Shown here one piece after another: positions 13,600 to 36,716 of a stretch of DNA of 64,000 nt; position 1 is the first letter of the stretch; every line of letters begins with the position of its first letter. The position numbers and the translations under genes were made by a program. Below the pieces are notes generated by a model. The model was not told the DNA's origin. It was given only the letters and a program-made list of their open reading frames with translations, and ran no database searches. The stretch comes from Silene latifolia (taxonomy: Eukaryota; Streptophyta; Magnoliopsida; Caryophyllales; Caryophyllaceae). The stretch is from NCBI RefSeq assembly GCF_048544455.1, contig NC_133535.1:81964120-82028119 (forward strand). Direction: 5' to 3'.

Positions 13600-13870
13600 A
13601 AATAAATTTTGAGACAAATTAACTACTCCCGCTATTAATATTTTACTTTTATTAATGAAACAATAGTAATAACATTTCACTACTTGCCCGTAATCATGGC
13701 TACTTTTACTACCCCCGCCGTAATTATTGTTACTGTCACTACTGCTACATTAATATTGATAATTTCACTACTCCCGCCGTAATTATTGTTACTTTCACTA
13801 TTGCCGCATTAATATTGATTATTTCATTACTCCCCTTTCACTGATCTCGTTGATAATATTGTTACTTTTA
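13600..13870. repeat. Diverged tandem repeat, ~65-bp unit
   Basis: At least three diverged copies of a unit containing CACTACTCCCGCCGTAATTA, TTGTTACT and ATTAATATTGAT words. It is probably internal to the Helitron whose end is at 13454. Confidence 0.65.
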
Positions 13871-14221
13871 CTATTCAAATGAGTGATTACTATCATATAA
13901 CTATATCCAATGTTACTACAATTCTATTCTTTACTGACGAAATTACTTTTACTACTTAACCATGCACTTTTAAGAGGATTCTATATTTATATAAATATAT
14001 TACATATATGCATTAAATCAAATCGAAACAATTATGCAATATTATATATTTGGAATCTAACTTGAATTATATATAACCTACTTATATTATATTTTTGTAT
14101 GTTAAATAATTAACATCTCTATACATCTAATAAACTATAAAGTGTAATAAAATTGCATAGATTTTAAATTTAATATATAATTTTATGATGATAATAATTA
14201 ATAGCATAAATGTACATGTTA

Positions 14222-14450
14222 ATATTAATTAATTATTTTATTTTAAGGAAATTGACCATCTTCTAGTCTTGTATAAATATTTAGGAAAATTACCAAGCAT
14301 CTTCTTTCTTTTAGTCTCCTTGAAATTGACCATCTTAATTAATTATTTTATTTTAAGGAAATTGACCATCTTAATTAATTATTTTATTTTAAGGAAATTG
14401 ACCATGTTTTAGTCTCTTACAAATATTTAGGAAAATTACCAAACTTCTAT
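14222..14450. repeat. Local tandem duplication
   Basis: The ~37-bp unit TTAATTATTTTATTTTAAGG + AAATTGACCATC recurs around 14230, 14335 and 14370. The flanking words TATAAATATTTAGG and AAAATTACCAA recur at about 14273 and 14425. Confidence 0.75.
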
Positions 14451-14457
14451 ATAATTT

Positions 14458-14626
14458 AATTTTAACCCAAACTATATAATATTTGCATTGAGATCCCTTA
14501 ATCGGGTCCATCACACGGTGCTAGTGATTTAAAACTATATAGTATAATTAATTTGTATAACTTTCTTTAATTACATGGAAGTCCCTTGGTTTCTGGAATT
14601 AATATATAGTATTGATTAGTTTGTCC
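14458..14626 (+). repeat. Dispersed repeat, copy 1 (partner 36560-36716)
   Basis: The sequence is clearly homologous to 36560-36716 and shares TATTTGCATTGAGAT, GTCCATCACACGG, AATTAATTTGTATAACTTTC and AATATATAGTATTGATTAG. The identity of the parent element is unknown. Confidence 0.75.
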
Positions 14627-14882
14627 CATTAATTGTTAAGTTTCTGGTGATCATAATATTTTCCTTATTTGCTATAGAAGAAAGTTTGGCATTTGTGGTG
14701 GGCACTTGATTAGATACTTTAAACTTAATTGGATATTACTCAACTTTTTACATCACGAGATTGTTGTCAGTACTTCCGCCGAGTCAATCTATGAATTTTC
14801 ACCATATTATTAATCTAACCTAATTATTTAATGAGGTAAAATAATCACAACTATTTTTAGAGTCCTACATAATATGAGTTCC

Positions 14883-15101
14883 ACATATATTTCACTTCAA
14901 CCAAATGTGTTTGGTGTGGTGCTTGCTCACCTCATCCCTTAACCATGAGGTCAGGGGTTCGATCCCTGCCAATGGGAATGGAGCAAACTCTTTGGCTAGC
15001 CGTTTACCTCTTCGTGAGAGCACGCGCGGCGAGGAGATTATGCACTGTTGACGACGGTGGACACCCCGGTTTACACCAAAAAAAACATATATCTCACTTC
15101 A
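14883..15101 (+). mobile_element. tRNA-derived SINE with 17-bp target duplication
   Basis: The body spans about 14900-15084. It has an RNA polymerase III B box, GGTTCGATCCC (14956-14966), an A-box-like GGTGTGGTGCTTG just inside the left end, and a short A-rich tail (15078-15085). It is flanked by ACATATATTTCACTTCA (14883-14899) and ACATATATCTCACTTCA (15085-15101), a 17-bp duplication with one mismatch. A further copy of the flank (GAGTTCCACATATATCTC) at 15168-15190 shows that the target region was itself locally duplicated. Confidence 0.88.
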
Positions 15102-15321
15102 GTTATAAGAGAGTTACTTGATCAAATTCAAATTTGAAAAGTAAAATAATAATCACATCAATTATATGAGTTCCACATATATCTCACTTCATTTATAAGA
15201 GAGTTACTTGATTAAAAGAAAATCGTATAGGAATTCTGCTAGAGACCCAACTCCTAAACCATATAAGACGGACATGGGTGAAGTTTGACATATAGGAATC
15301 CTTATCATATTATAATTCACA

Positions 15322-15494
15322 TATTCTCATTTGTGACGGGTATATCCGTCACAAACTTGCGATGGCTCAAATACTACCCATGTAAACACAAAATCACAGT
15401 GTTTAGATAATAGCAATCTGTTTTGTCTTAACTAAACACATGGGTAGTATTTGACCCGTCGCAAACTTATAACGGATTCGTCACAATTGAGACT
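15322..15494. mobile_element. Foldback MITE with ~60-bp inverted arms
   Basis: The left arm (TTCTCATTTGTGACGGG ... CAAATACTACCCATGT) and right arm (ACATGGGTAGTATTTG ... CACAATTGAGA) are inverted copies with small gaps around a ~60-bp centre. There is no coding. A family cannot be assigned from the ends alone. Confidence 0.7.
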
Positions 15495-15807
15495 TGCTGA
15501 TTATAATTAGGGCACAACCTATATAAAGCCACATACTGACAAACACGATCATACATCATCTAAGATGACAATAAAGATTTTCATAATATGCCAATGAAGA
15601 CCGTATAATACGGAGCAGTATATAACACAATCGTACAAAAGACTAATTAAAATTAGAGAGACTAACTGAAATTAACTCACAACGTCTAGTCGTCTACTAC
15701 ACTTATTTTCAAAGTCATTAGTTACTTTACGATAACAAATTTACTGTTCTCACATTCAAGAACATACATATTCTACCTTCAGTTAAAAATAAAACATTAT
15801 TTAGAAA

Positions 15808-15837
15808 CCCGTGCGTTTGCACGGGCACAAAATCTAG
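15808..15837 (+). mobile_element. Helitron-type 3' terminus
   Basis: The perfect hairpin CCCGTGC/GCACGGG (15808-15825) is followed by CACAAAATCTAG and T. It lies only ~140 bp upstream of the COA5-like start codon, so the element abuts the promoter of that gene. Confidence 0.65.
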
Positions 15838-15978
15838 TAAATAAATAAAGGGAAAAATAAAAACATGGCTCCCTCTCCTCCAAGGGTCCAAACTGAAGAC
15901 CTGACGGCTTTTCGCTTACTGTATGAAAACCATCTGGACCTCCTCTTTTAGTCTATATATATTTACAGTTCTTGAAGC

Positions 15979-28600
<12,622 letters not shown>

Positions 28601-29046
28601 GTATTGGCTAGTGTAGCAGGGGAGCCTGTTTACTTAAAATTACAGCTAAAGGAGATAATGGTATGCGATTCATGGCCATACCAAAATTTGAGCTTTTGTA
28701 GCTGGTGGCTATCATGGTTCACACCACATCCTATCTTTAGCCTTTTTATATTATTGTGGTGAACAATTTTGTTTCTCTTTACGATTTGCTAGTGGCATAG
28801 GTTGGATACAGGCTTAGCATCAAGTCTCATACTCTTATTTCATGTCTAGTCAATATCATACGTAATTTCTAGGCTATACATATTCCACATTCTTGAGTTT
28901 TTCTCTTGTTACGTAAATTCTGGCAAATTGTTGACTGGAATTCCTCTATTCCTCTTGCATCTTGTGCCCAATTGGCTTGGGTGGATACATGTTAGCGGAA
29001 TTAATTTTGTGACAACATGAGAATCTACAATTTACCTATCAATAAT
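28601..29046 (+). other. Probable 3' UTR and downstream flank of COA5-like gene
   Basis: No other gene. A precise polyadenylation site cannot be assigned; the region is AT-rich. Confidence 0.4.
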
Positions 29047-29173
29047 GTTGGAGACGTTTGGCAGAGAAAGTCCCACATCGGCGGAACTTAACAATATACC
29101 AATCAATCAATAATGCTAAGAAAATATTCTTCCTTGGATGTGGGGCTTTCTCTGCCTGCCAAAATTCTCCAAC
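29047..29173. mobile_element. Short foldback MITE, ~127 bp
   Basis: The left arm GTTGGAGACGTTTGGCAGAG ... AAAGTCCCACATC and the right arm GATGTGGGGCTTTCTCTGCC ... TTCTCCAAC are inverted copies of ~35 bp. The left arm contains GTCCCACATCGG, which resembles the upstream sequence element of plant snRNA genes. Confidence 0.7.
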
Positions 29174-29439
29174 AGCCAAGACTGGCTTATAACATGTGAA
29201 TCTTTAAAGTAGTAGCACTTGAGAAGTAAGTAACTATCTCCTGGTCTGGACAAGCATTTGCCAAAACTTAAAAAGGCTGTTATAAAACTCAAAGCTATGG
29301 ACAATGGAGGAAGCATGAGGCACCTTGACCACCTGCTTCTGCCTTTTTCCCCACTTGTCAGGGTGCAACGTATAAATGTAGATTCTCTTCCTCGTTTTCA
29401 ATACTATTTTTTTGCGCCCGGTTTTAAATTTTATTTTCA

Positions 29440-29662
29440 CCAATTCTCATTGAAGACGGACACTTTTCATCACAAGCTAAAGACGGGCCAAATGTCACCA
29501 TTTTAACGACAAAATGTGACCATTTTAATGACAAATTATTATAGCTTAGGAAATTGTTCTGGTAACTTTTCAGGTAAAATGGTTACATTTTCGTCTTAAA
29601 TGGGTCATATTTTACCCCGTCTTCAGCATGCGACGAAATATACCCCTCACAAGCAAGACGCT
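29440..29662. mobile_element. Foldback MITE-like sequence
   Basis: The left half (GAAGACGGACAC, GACGGGCCAAATGTCACCAT) is inverted relative to the right half (AAATGGGTCATATTTTACCC, CGTCTTCAGC, AAGCAAGACGC). The arms are imperfect and the centre is AT-rich. Confidence 0.5.
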
Positions 29663-29822
29663 TTATTTTATTTTATAAAATAAACTGCGTTTATTTGCGT
29701 AATAAATTCATATATTTGCCAGTTAAAGTACATGTTGACAAATTAGCATTTTTTTTCCTTGTGAGAGTCGTGGTAATTTAATGATCTTAGAAATCATTTT
29801 GAACAAATAATTGATGATATTA

Positions 29823-30275
29823 AAATTAGGATTATTTTCATTTTGGTGTCCCGAGGTTTCGTCTAATTCCAGTTTGGTGCCCTAAGATTTGCATATTTTC
29901 ACTTTGGTGCCCTGAGTTTGGACTACTACTTACTTTGGTTGCCTATACAAAATATGCTTAGTATTTTATACTAAAAAAACAAATTGTGAACATAATAAAT
30001 CAAGCCTTTTTTGCACTATTGTGTTGATTATTCTATGTTGTATGTAATTTAATATCCTATTTTGCACTTTACTTTACTTAAAATGTAATTAATTAAGATA
30101 AAAGTTGAGTATTACATGTTGTAGGTCACCAAAATGATTTTATTCAAAACATAGGTCACCAAAGTGGAAATAACACCAAAACTTAGGTCACCAAAATGGA
30201 ATTATTTAAACCTCAGGGCACCAAAGTGAAATTAGTCCAAACCTCAGGGCACCAAAGTAAAAATTTTCCAAATTA
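29823..30275. mobile_element. Long-TIR MITE with tandem sub-repeats
   Basis: The body is 29829-30269. Each terminal inverted arm contains about three ~33-bp sub-repeats of ACTTTGGTGCCCTGAGGTTT + GNNNTAATT. It is flanked by AAATTA on both sides (29823-29828 and 30270-30275), a candidate short duplication. There is no coding. A truncated relative lies at 36717-36905. The superfamily is uncertain (Mutator-type MITEs often have this architecture). Confidence 0.7.
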
Positions 30276-30495
30276 CGTAATAAAGAAGTTAAATTTCTAA
30301 AAACCGGCACAAAAAGTTGTTGATCGACCCAATTTTATGTAACCTGAAATATGCATAGACTTGACCCGTAATTTACCCAACGTGAAATACAGCCGACATG
30401 AATTTTACACCGACAGATCTAGTTTTAAAGGAAAAAATGATAAAGGGTAGGCCTAGGTGGAGGAAAAAAGAGACCTTTGTTTTGTGATGTAGAGC
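30276..30495. other. Intergenic, nothing recognised
   Basis: A short gap between the long-TIR MITE and the retroelement tail; no supportable features. Confidence 0.4.
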
Positions 30496-30511
30496 AGTAT
30501 AGCATAGTCAC

Positions 30512-30545
<34 letters not shown>

Positions 30546-33050
30546 TTATTTTTTATTTTTTATTTTTATTAAAGATGCACGCGCAGCTATCATTAATAGA
30601 AAAACAAAAGTTTACATGAAATTGGTGGGGAGCCGAGAAACAAGCTGAGCTCCCACACCCTTAGCAACAGCAAAACTAAGTCTAGTAAAAATGTAAGCGG
30701 CCACCCGAGCCCCCGCATCCTGAGATACCGAGAATTTCTGGATCCGATTGAGCAAGACAACAGCATCCGGACCCAACTCCCCAAGCGAAGAGAAAGAGAA
30801 AGGAAGGAAACCATAACCGCTACCGCGCACAAATCCCCATACTTAGCACACTTTCGCCGAGCAAAGATCACGGCGACAACCCGGCCAGTGCACAAAATCC
30901 GTCATCCCGTCAAAGGAGAAGAACCCACAAGTCAACGCACACATCACGCCCCCGTCCCAAGAATAAAGCAATAAATCCGCAGGACGAAGAGAGCCACCAT
31001 GTCCATCAACCAAACCGATATCAACCTCCTTTCCCGCAGTAATACCAGATCTATAGCAGATGTCGAAAAGAGTGTCCCGACAAGGTTATGCCGATGTTTA
31101 ACGCCCACAAAGATTTCAAGACAAGAAACAAACAGCGTGGTCCCCAAAAACATCCTCAAAGAAAAAACCCGAGAGCAAGCCGACACCAAAGACACTCCTA
31201 AGTCCTCCCTTTCATAGTCCGACCCAACCCCGAGATAGGAACCGCCACGTAACCAATCGGAGGAGTGAGAACCTCCGCCGAGACCGCCATAAAGCAAGTC
31301 AAGGCGTGGTGTCAAAGAGAAAACAGACTACGAGGCAAAGAAAGAACCGTCGCAAATAAATATCCGCCAATTTTTTCATAAGTTTGGGGGCAAAGAATTT
31401 CACTAGGGTTACCTAAAATACCGATCCTCGTAGTCGCAGAAAACACTGCGCGGCATCATCAAAAGTAGGGCCAAGAATGCAATACCGGAAAAGGGCCGAG
31501 GAGCTTAGCCTCGCAAAACCAAATAGACCGCAAACGGGACGCAATAAAAGCATAAAATAAAACATCTCCCACCGCATAGACACCAAGACCACCAAGCTGA
31601 AAAGGGAATGTAGCAAGGCGCCACTGCCAATCCCCAAAACCCGGTCCTGACGCGGTGACAATACGTTCCAAGCTAGAACGAAGAGCGACATCAAAAGGAA
31701 GATGGACAGACCCAAAAATACTAGGGGAGCAAGTACGAAGTGAGAAGTAAAGCTTGGAAATACCAGTACAAGCTCGAAGAAGAAGCAACTCACATTGCGG
31801 GTCCTCAATCCTCGCAACCAAATCCATTAGCTTAATGGTCTTGGTTACTCTCTTCGCCACAATCCCACTGCTAAAATCAGAACAAGCACTGACAGGTCCA
31901 CCCAAAACTATAACACCACGCAATGGCCCAAAAATATAAAGGGGGAAAACCCCAGGAAGCCGACTCCGAGGATCCTCAACAGGCCAAAAGACCTCCGTCT
32001 TGGAGACATTAAGATGCAATCCAAAACGAGGGTCATCCACCATAATCAAATCCAAGACCTTCCCCACCTCCAAAGTATCACCCACAATGGTGCCATCATC
32101 TAAGTACTACGCCTGCAAAGTGAGGTCAAAAGTGTCCCGGATCTTGCAAACTAAAGGATGCAAAACCAAAGCGAAAAGCAAAGGGCCCAACGGATCACCC
32201 TGCTGAACACCCTGACAAGACCACAAGCAGTGCTCCCCATAGAAAAGGCGGGCCGGGTTGGAATAACAAAACTCCACCCAACGGGAGAGAGCCGGGCAAC
32301 GACGGCGGACCTCCTGAAGCATGGTCGAACGATCAACAAGGTTGAACGCATTCTGGAAATCAACCAACAACATAGAAAGCCCCACCTGAGCCCCCCGAGC
32401 ATCAATGAGCCGGTTCAAGGCGTGCAAGATAGCCTCTCCTCCACCGGACACACCTACCCCGAACTGAAGCCCATAAAAATAAGAAGATAAAGACGGACCA
32501 AACATAGAAGCACCAACCTTAGAGACAAGCCGTCTCCAGACCGTACCAACAGCAATAGGACGAACTCCACCACCCGGTTTAACGAGTGGCGTGAGAAGGG
32601 TGCTGACAATGTACTCACCCAGGGGAAGAGGACACCGGCCCTCAAGAAAAAGATTAACCACCCTAGTAATAGAAGTGATCAAATCGTCAGAGATAATCAC
32701 AGCAGCGCCACTCAAATAAATCCCATAAGGTGTCAAGGGCACGAAAACCATCCCTCCCACAAGAAGTACCACGTGGGAAACTCCGAATCATATCCAAGAC
32801 CACCGCCAAAGAGGCAACCAGAGGATGATGATCCCCAGACAAGGGAGGCAATGAAGGAGGCGGGGCGACATGATGCTTCTCACGCAGGGCCACAAGAGTG
32901 GCATCGGAGTAGGGGGCAACCCCAGAGGAAGAAAGCACCCGAACAACAGCAGTATAGTGGCCATCACAAATCTTCCGCCAACATTGGCGGAGGTTAAGCT
33001 CACTCAAATCCAGATCCTCATCCACAGTAATAGGACATTTAAGGTGTGAT
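30496..33050 (-). pseudogene. Degenerate non-LTR retroelement with reverse transcriptase and ATA-type tail
   Basis: Minus-strand frames, in order: an N-terminal segment (about 33030-32740) with SCGRDGF; an RT core (32772-32107) with PGGGVRPIAVGTVWRRLVSK, LLVDFQNAFNLVDR and GVQQGDPLGPLLFALVLHPL; YLDDGTIVGD and NVSKTEVFW (32105-31985); GFGDWQWRLATFPFQLGGLG (around 31610); then FSSLGELGPDA and YIFTRLSFAVAKGVGAQLVS to a stop at 30612. Lesions seen are a frameshift near 32700-32760, an in-frame TAG just before YLDD where Trp is expected, and further frame changes between 31460 and 30830. A low-complexity tail of ATAAA and ATA repeats (30515-30570) marks the 3' end. The clade is uncertain. The simple-repeat tail is more RTE-like than L1-like, and I recognise the protein family only as a widespread plant RT. 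Confidence 0.85.
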
Positions 33051-33146
33051 AAACCAAAAGTAAGAAGGAGAGGGGATAACATAAAGAGTATTTTGTTGTT
33101 TTCCCATATATAAATGAAAACAGCCAGCTCAATTGCGTCCATCTCA

Positions 33147-34020
33147 TACTTCCTCCATTTCTTTCATTTCTATACATATTCCTCTTTAGGAAATTTCTAT
33201 CAATTCCATACATTTCCTTATCTAGTAAACTTTAAGTCCCAAAATGACTGTGCTGCCCTTTTGTGTCACCCCTTATCAAGTTCTCTCATCCATCATCTAC
33301 TTTGTTCCACTGATACACGAACTACCCCATTAAGACCACAACGCATATCACCACCACCTGCTACACCCACCAGCACTAGCACGGTACACCAACCACCTCT
33401 CCACCACAGACTCACCGTTGACCGTCACCACCATCTACCCACCATCACCACCATCAACCAACCATCACCACCATTGAACAACCATTCACAACTGGAAAAC
33501 CCATCACAACCACAAGCTAAGAATCAAATAAATCCACCAGACGACTCACCACGTACTCCACCACGCCGGCTTCACAAACACCCCACCAACGCTGTAGATC
33601 AAAATCGCTCACCTTAGTCACTCCCCTTCATCTTTTTGGATGCCTTGTGCGTGGATCTGTGATGGTGGACGATGGTGATGGTGGCGAAGAAAGAGTGCGA
33701 CGGTGGCTGGGTAATTTTGAGTGGTGGGTAAGAATTTGTGGTGGATGGTGCGTGGAAGAAAGGGAATGAGTGCGATGGAGGGTGGTTCTCCGGCAACCAG
33801 CAATGTTGCTGGTGGGTCAGGTCGAGCGTGGTATGGCGTTTTGGGTCATGGGTGGTGGTGGGTTGGGTGAACAGTGGAATGTGTACTGGGGTTAAGTTTG
33901 GAAACAAGGATGAAGGTTTCATAAATAAGGGGTACAATTGTCATTATAAATAAAATAATAATTTTCCTAAAACAATGTGCAAAAGTGAAATGTATGGAAT
34001 CCATTGGAATGGAGGAAGTA
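33147..34020. mobile_element. Stowaway-type (Tc1/mariner) non-autonomous element, 870 bp
   Basis: Target duplication TA at 33147-33148 and 34019-34020. The termini are CTTCCTCCATTTC (33149) and GGAATGGAGGAAG (to 34018), with inner matches CTATACAT/ATGTATGG. It is long for a Stowaway MITE. The left half is rich in CACCAC/CCATCACCACC and the right half in GTGATGG/GATGGTGG, so the interior is loosely inverted. There is no transposase. The His/Pro-rich 167-codon frame here is a low-complexity artefact. Confidence 0.82.
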
Positions 34021-34184
34021 TAATTCTTTCTTTTCCCTTCCATGATACAGTAATTCACAAGTCTGTTATCTCTCTCTCTCTCTCTATTAAACCACCAATT
34101 TTAAGAGGCCATACACATAAACTCGATAAGATATAACTTGTTTGTATGATGTTATTGTATCACTTGAGGTATAATGTTATTTGT

Positions 34185-34405
34185 GTTAATAGATCCTACA
34201 CCAGTTGTACCCAGTTGTATGCTCTAGAACCCGAACTAATATATATAATAAAGTTTTCGAGTTTTGTTTTAAAGAAGTCGAGCTATACCATAAAATTTCT
34301 GAACTCACTCACTTAAACATAAAAACAATTAACTTTAAAAAAGCTAAAAAAAATCACACATAAGCTCGATAAGATATAACTTGGTTGATCCTTTAGGGTA
34401 AAACC
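34185..34405. mobile_element. MITE, relative of 18774-19002
   Basis: GATCCTACACCAGTTGTA at the left is roughly inverted to AACTTGGTTGATCC at the right. The interior shares GAGCTAT, TGAACTCA, AAAACAATTAACTTT and CATAAGCTCG words with 18774-19002. A partial duplicate (ACTCGATAAGATATAACTTG) lies just upstream at 34119-34138. Confidence 0.5.
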
Positions 34406-34449
34406 AACATATCTCATCCTTTCGAACGAGAGAGGTAAGTTGAAGTCAC

Positions 34450-35290
34450 CGGCTTTCAAATCACTTCGAAAGAGTTGGACATGAAGTCAGCAAGCTTGTT
34501 GGCTTCACGAAAGCAATGTTAATTATCACTTCATCGAAGAAATGAAGGTCTAATTTTACAACCTTAATAATACTAGATATTTCCCAAAGAATTTGCCAAG
34601 TACTACGTAGTGAGTTAATAACACATAAATTATCACCCTCCACAATTACCTTTGAGATTCTTAAGTATTTAGCGGCTAAAATACCTTTTTTTAAAGCGAG
34701 AGCTTCTCCAATAAGAATACTATTAGATCCGCACGTTTTTGCTCCTAACAAAACGAATTTACCATTATGATCTCTTATACAATATCATAAAGTAGCTTTA
34801 TTGCCTTCTATTCTCGAACCGTCAAAATTTAGCTTTAGGAAACTGTTTCTGGGTTTCTCCTACCAGATTTCTTCCTTAGTAGAATTGATTCTAGTTGACT
34901 TGTCTTTTTCGGGATTGTTGAGGTCCTTATGTTTAGTCTCATTCCAGACCTTAATGCTATTATTACATAAAATAATAATTTTGCTGCTATTGATATGAAC
35001 ATTATTAAAGATAATGTCATTTCTATAAAATCATGCATTCTACCAAATAAAGATAATTTTAATGAAATAATCTTTTGGAATTAAGTCTTTGAGAAAATTG
35101 AGTTTTATAAGAAAGTTTTGACTTGTAATATTATCATAATTTGACAAAAAATTGTTAGAGCTAATAATATTCATGTCTTGGATAATCGAACCAATCAAGG
35201 ACATTCGTAAAAGAAATGATATTTGTTTTCAATATAATGGTTGCACAAAATATAAATAGATGAGATATTAATATGACTTTTAAAAAGCCT
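34450..35290 (-). pseudogene. LINE ORF2 3' fragment: zinc finger and RNase H
   Basis: The minus strand, from 35290 down, reads a zf-RVT-like segment (CNHYIENKYHFFYECPLIGS), then IYRNDIIFNNV. RNase H follows: KLNFDGSRIEGN (34835), an in-frame TGA near 34794, then GEALALKKGILAAKYL, VIVEGDNLCVINSL and a tail to 34461. The Asp (FDGS), Glu (GEALAL) and Asp (EGDN) positions of type-I RNase H are visible. Frames are broken, so this is a dead 3' remnant of an L1-type element. RT and a clear target duplication were not found. Confidence 0.8.
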
Positions 35291-35349
35291 GCTTTTCATT
35301 GGGAAGCCATCAAGAAAACCATCCTATTCCTAGTTGAGAGTTGAGAGTT

Positions 35350-35361
35350 GAGTCACTATAT
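35350..35361 (+). promoter_or_regulatory. Candidate TATA box of the glycine-rich gene
   Basis: CTATATATAAAA lies ~55-65 bases upstream of the ATG at 35415, leaving room for a start site near 35385 and a short leader. Confidence 0.6.
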
Positions 35362-35414
35362 ATAAAAAGCCCCATTCTCAAAGTTTTTGCGTTAATTAAT
35401 TTGAGAGATCAAAT

Positions 35415-36312
35415 ATGAACCTCAACCTTACTTCATTGTTGTTATTCTTAATTCCTCTCTTTTTGGCAACACTTTCTTTCCCCGGAGCTGCTTATGGCAA
35501 TTACCTCCTACAGTATAAAGGTAACCTCCCTCTTCCTCGACACGCGATAGTATAATTAACTGTAGATGGCAATTACCTCCTACAATATAAAGGCAATTAC
35601 CTTTAATATACATACCCAAATGCATGCCTCTAACCTCTATAACCCAACATATGCAAAATAGCAACCAATTCACTCAATACCTAACCATTGTTTGCTTTTC
35701 TATTTTGAGACTGTTTTTCATGTATAAACTGATCATCTAGACAACCACGTATACATTAATTATATTCACCTCTCAATCATTCATCATCTCTGCAATTTCT
35801 ATCACTGATCAACTATTCTATTATTGGTTTTATGTAAAAAGTAAACGTAAACAAATGATAACGAAGAAAGCAATTCCATATTATTATTATCAGTGTGAAA
35901 CTGTGAATAAAATGGAGCAACATTCATCATCTCTACAATATCTTGTTATTTGGGATTTTAATTGCCTTTGTTATTATTATTGATATGGACAAATATATGG
36001 CTGTAATGTTGTCAAGACATCTCTCATTTAGGCGAAAATGGAACCACGTCAAGCAAAAATGAACAACAAAACATAACATTTCAAAACCTAGATAAAGTTG
36101 AAGCAAACAGCAAAATCCTCAACAACTTGAAGAAATCAGGAGGAGGAGGAGGTGGAGGAGGACATGGACGGGGTGGTGGTTTCGGTGGCGGTACTGCTGG
36201 TGGTGCGAATCATCATACCACGAGCAAGAATAAAAATGGGGGTTCCTTGAGACACAGACCATTTAGTTTGGTAGTAGTCATATTCATATTGTCCCTATTG
36301 GCTTATGCATAA
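35415..36312 (+). CDS. Secreted glycine-rich protein with hydrophobic C-terminal tail, 2 exons
   Basis: Exon 1 (35415-35520) and exon 2 (36032-36312) join in phase 1 across a 511-bp GT-AG intron to encode 128 residues and TAA. Residues 1-27 form a signal peptide (SLLLFLIPLFLATLSF, then GAAYG). A polar region follows (residues ~36-67). A glycine-rich block with GGGGGGGGHGRGGGFGGG is at ~68-85, then a basic segment, then a C-terminal hydrophobic stretch, LVVVIFILSLLAYA. A signal peptide plus a terminal hydrophobic tail with no cytoplasmic residues is the pattern of a GPI-anchored protein, or of a short membrane glycine-rich protein. This is inference; the exact function is unknown. A TATA box and leader are in place and the frame is intact. 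The alternative that only the 61-codon exon-2 ORF is used is less likely because it lacks the signal peptide. Confidence 0.72.
35567..35592. repeat. Intronic duplicate of the exon 1 end
   Basis: GGCAATTACCTCCTACA + TATAAAGG at 35568-35592 repeats the last ~25 bases of exon 1 (35496-35521), with G-to-A at one base. In the duplicate the donor GTAACC is replaced by GCAATT. Confidence 0.85.
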
Positions 36313-36559
36313 TGCATTATCCCTCTGAATTTTCGGTTTGTAGCAAAATAAATCAGTTGTGACTTGTGAAATCATGATGCACGTGTTAGATTTGTGCATT
36401 TGATTTAGATATTTGGATTGTTGAAGATCACAAGTTCTGTTATCAAGATATGTTTAGCTTGATTCTCTTGTATTTTTGTGGTCACCTTTATTTATACACC
36501 CTCCATCATCAATCAGGCTGAAGCTCTTACGTTTGTATTTTTGTGGTCACGTTTTTTGA
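36313..36559 (+). other. Probable 3' flank of the glycine-rich gene
   Basis: Includes GCAAAATAAATCAG (36344-36357), a possible polyadenylation region. The phrase GTATTTTTGTGGTCAC is repeated at 36469 and 36535. Confidence 0.4.
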
Positions 36560-36716
36560 TACTAACAAACTATATAGTATTTGCATTGAGATTCCATAAT
36601 CGAGTCCATCACACGGTTCTTTTAATTTAAAACTATATAATATAATTAATTTGTATAACTTTCTTTAATTACATTGAAATCCCTTGGTTTCTAAATTTAA
36701 TATATAGTATTGATTA
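36560..36716 (+). repeat. Dispersed repeat, copy 2 (partner 14458-14626)
   Basis: Homologous to 14458-14626. It is interrupted after TATTGATTAG by the element starting at 36717. Confidence 0.75.

Noticed and set aside
33114..33937. His/Pro/Ser-rich 167-codon ORF and opposite-strand ORFs.
   Set aside because: They lie inside a Stowaway element with CAC/GTG low-complexity DNA; the composition is the repeat, not a protein family.
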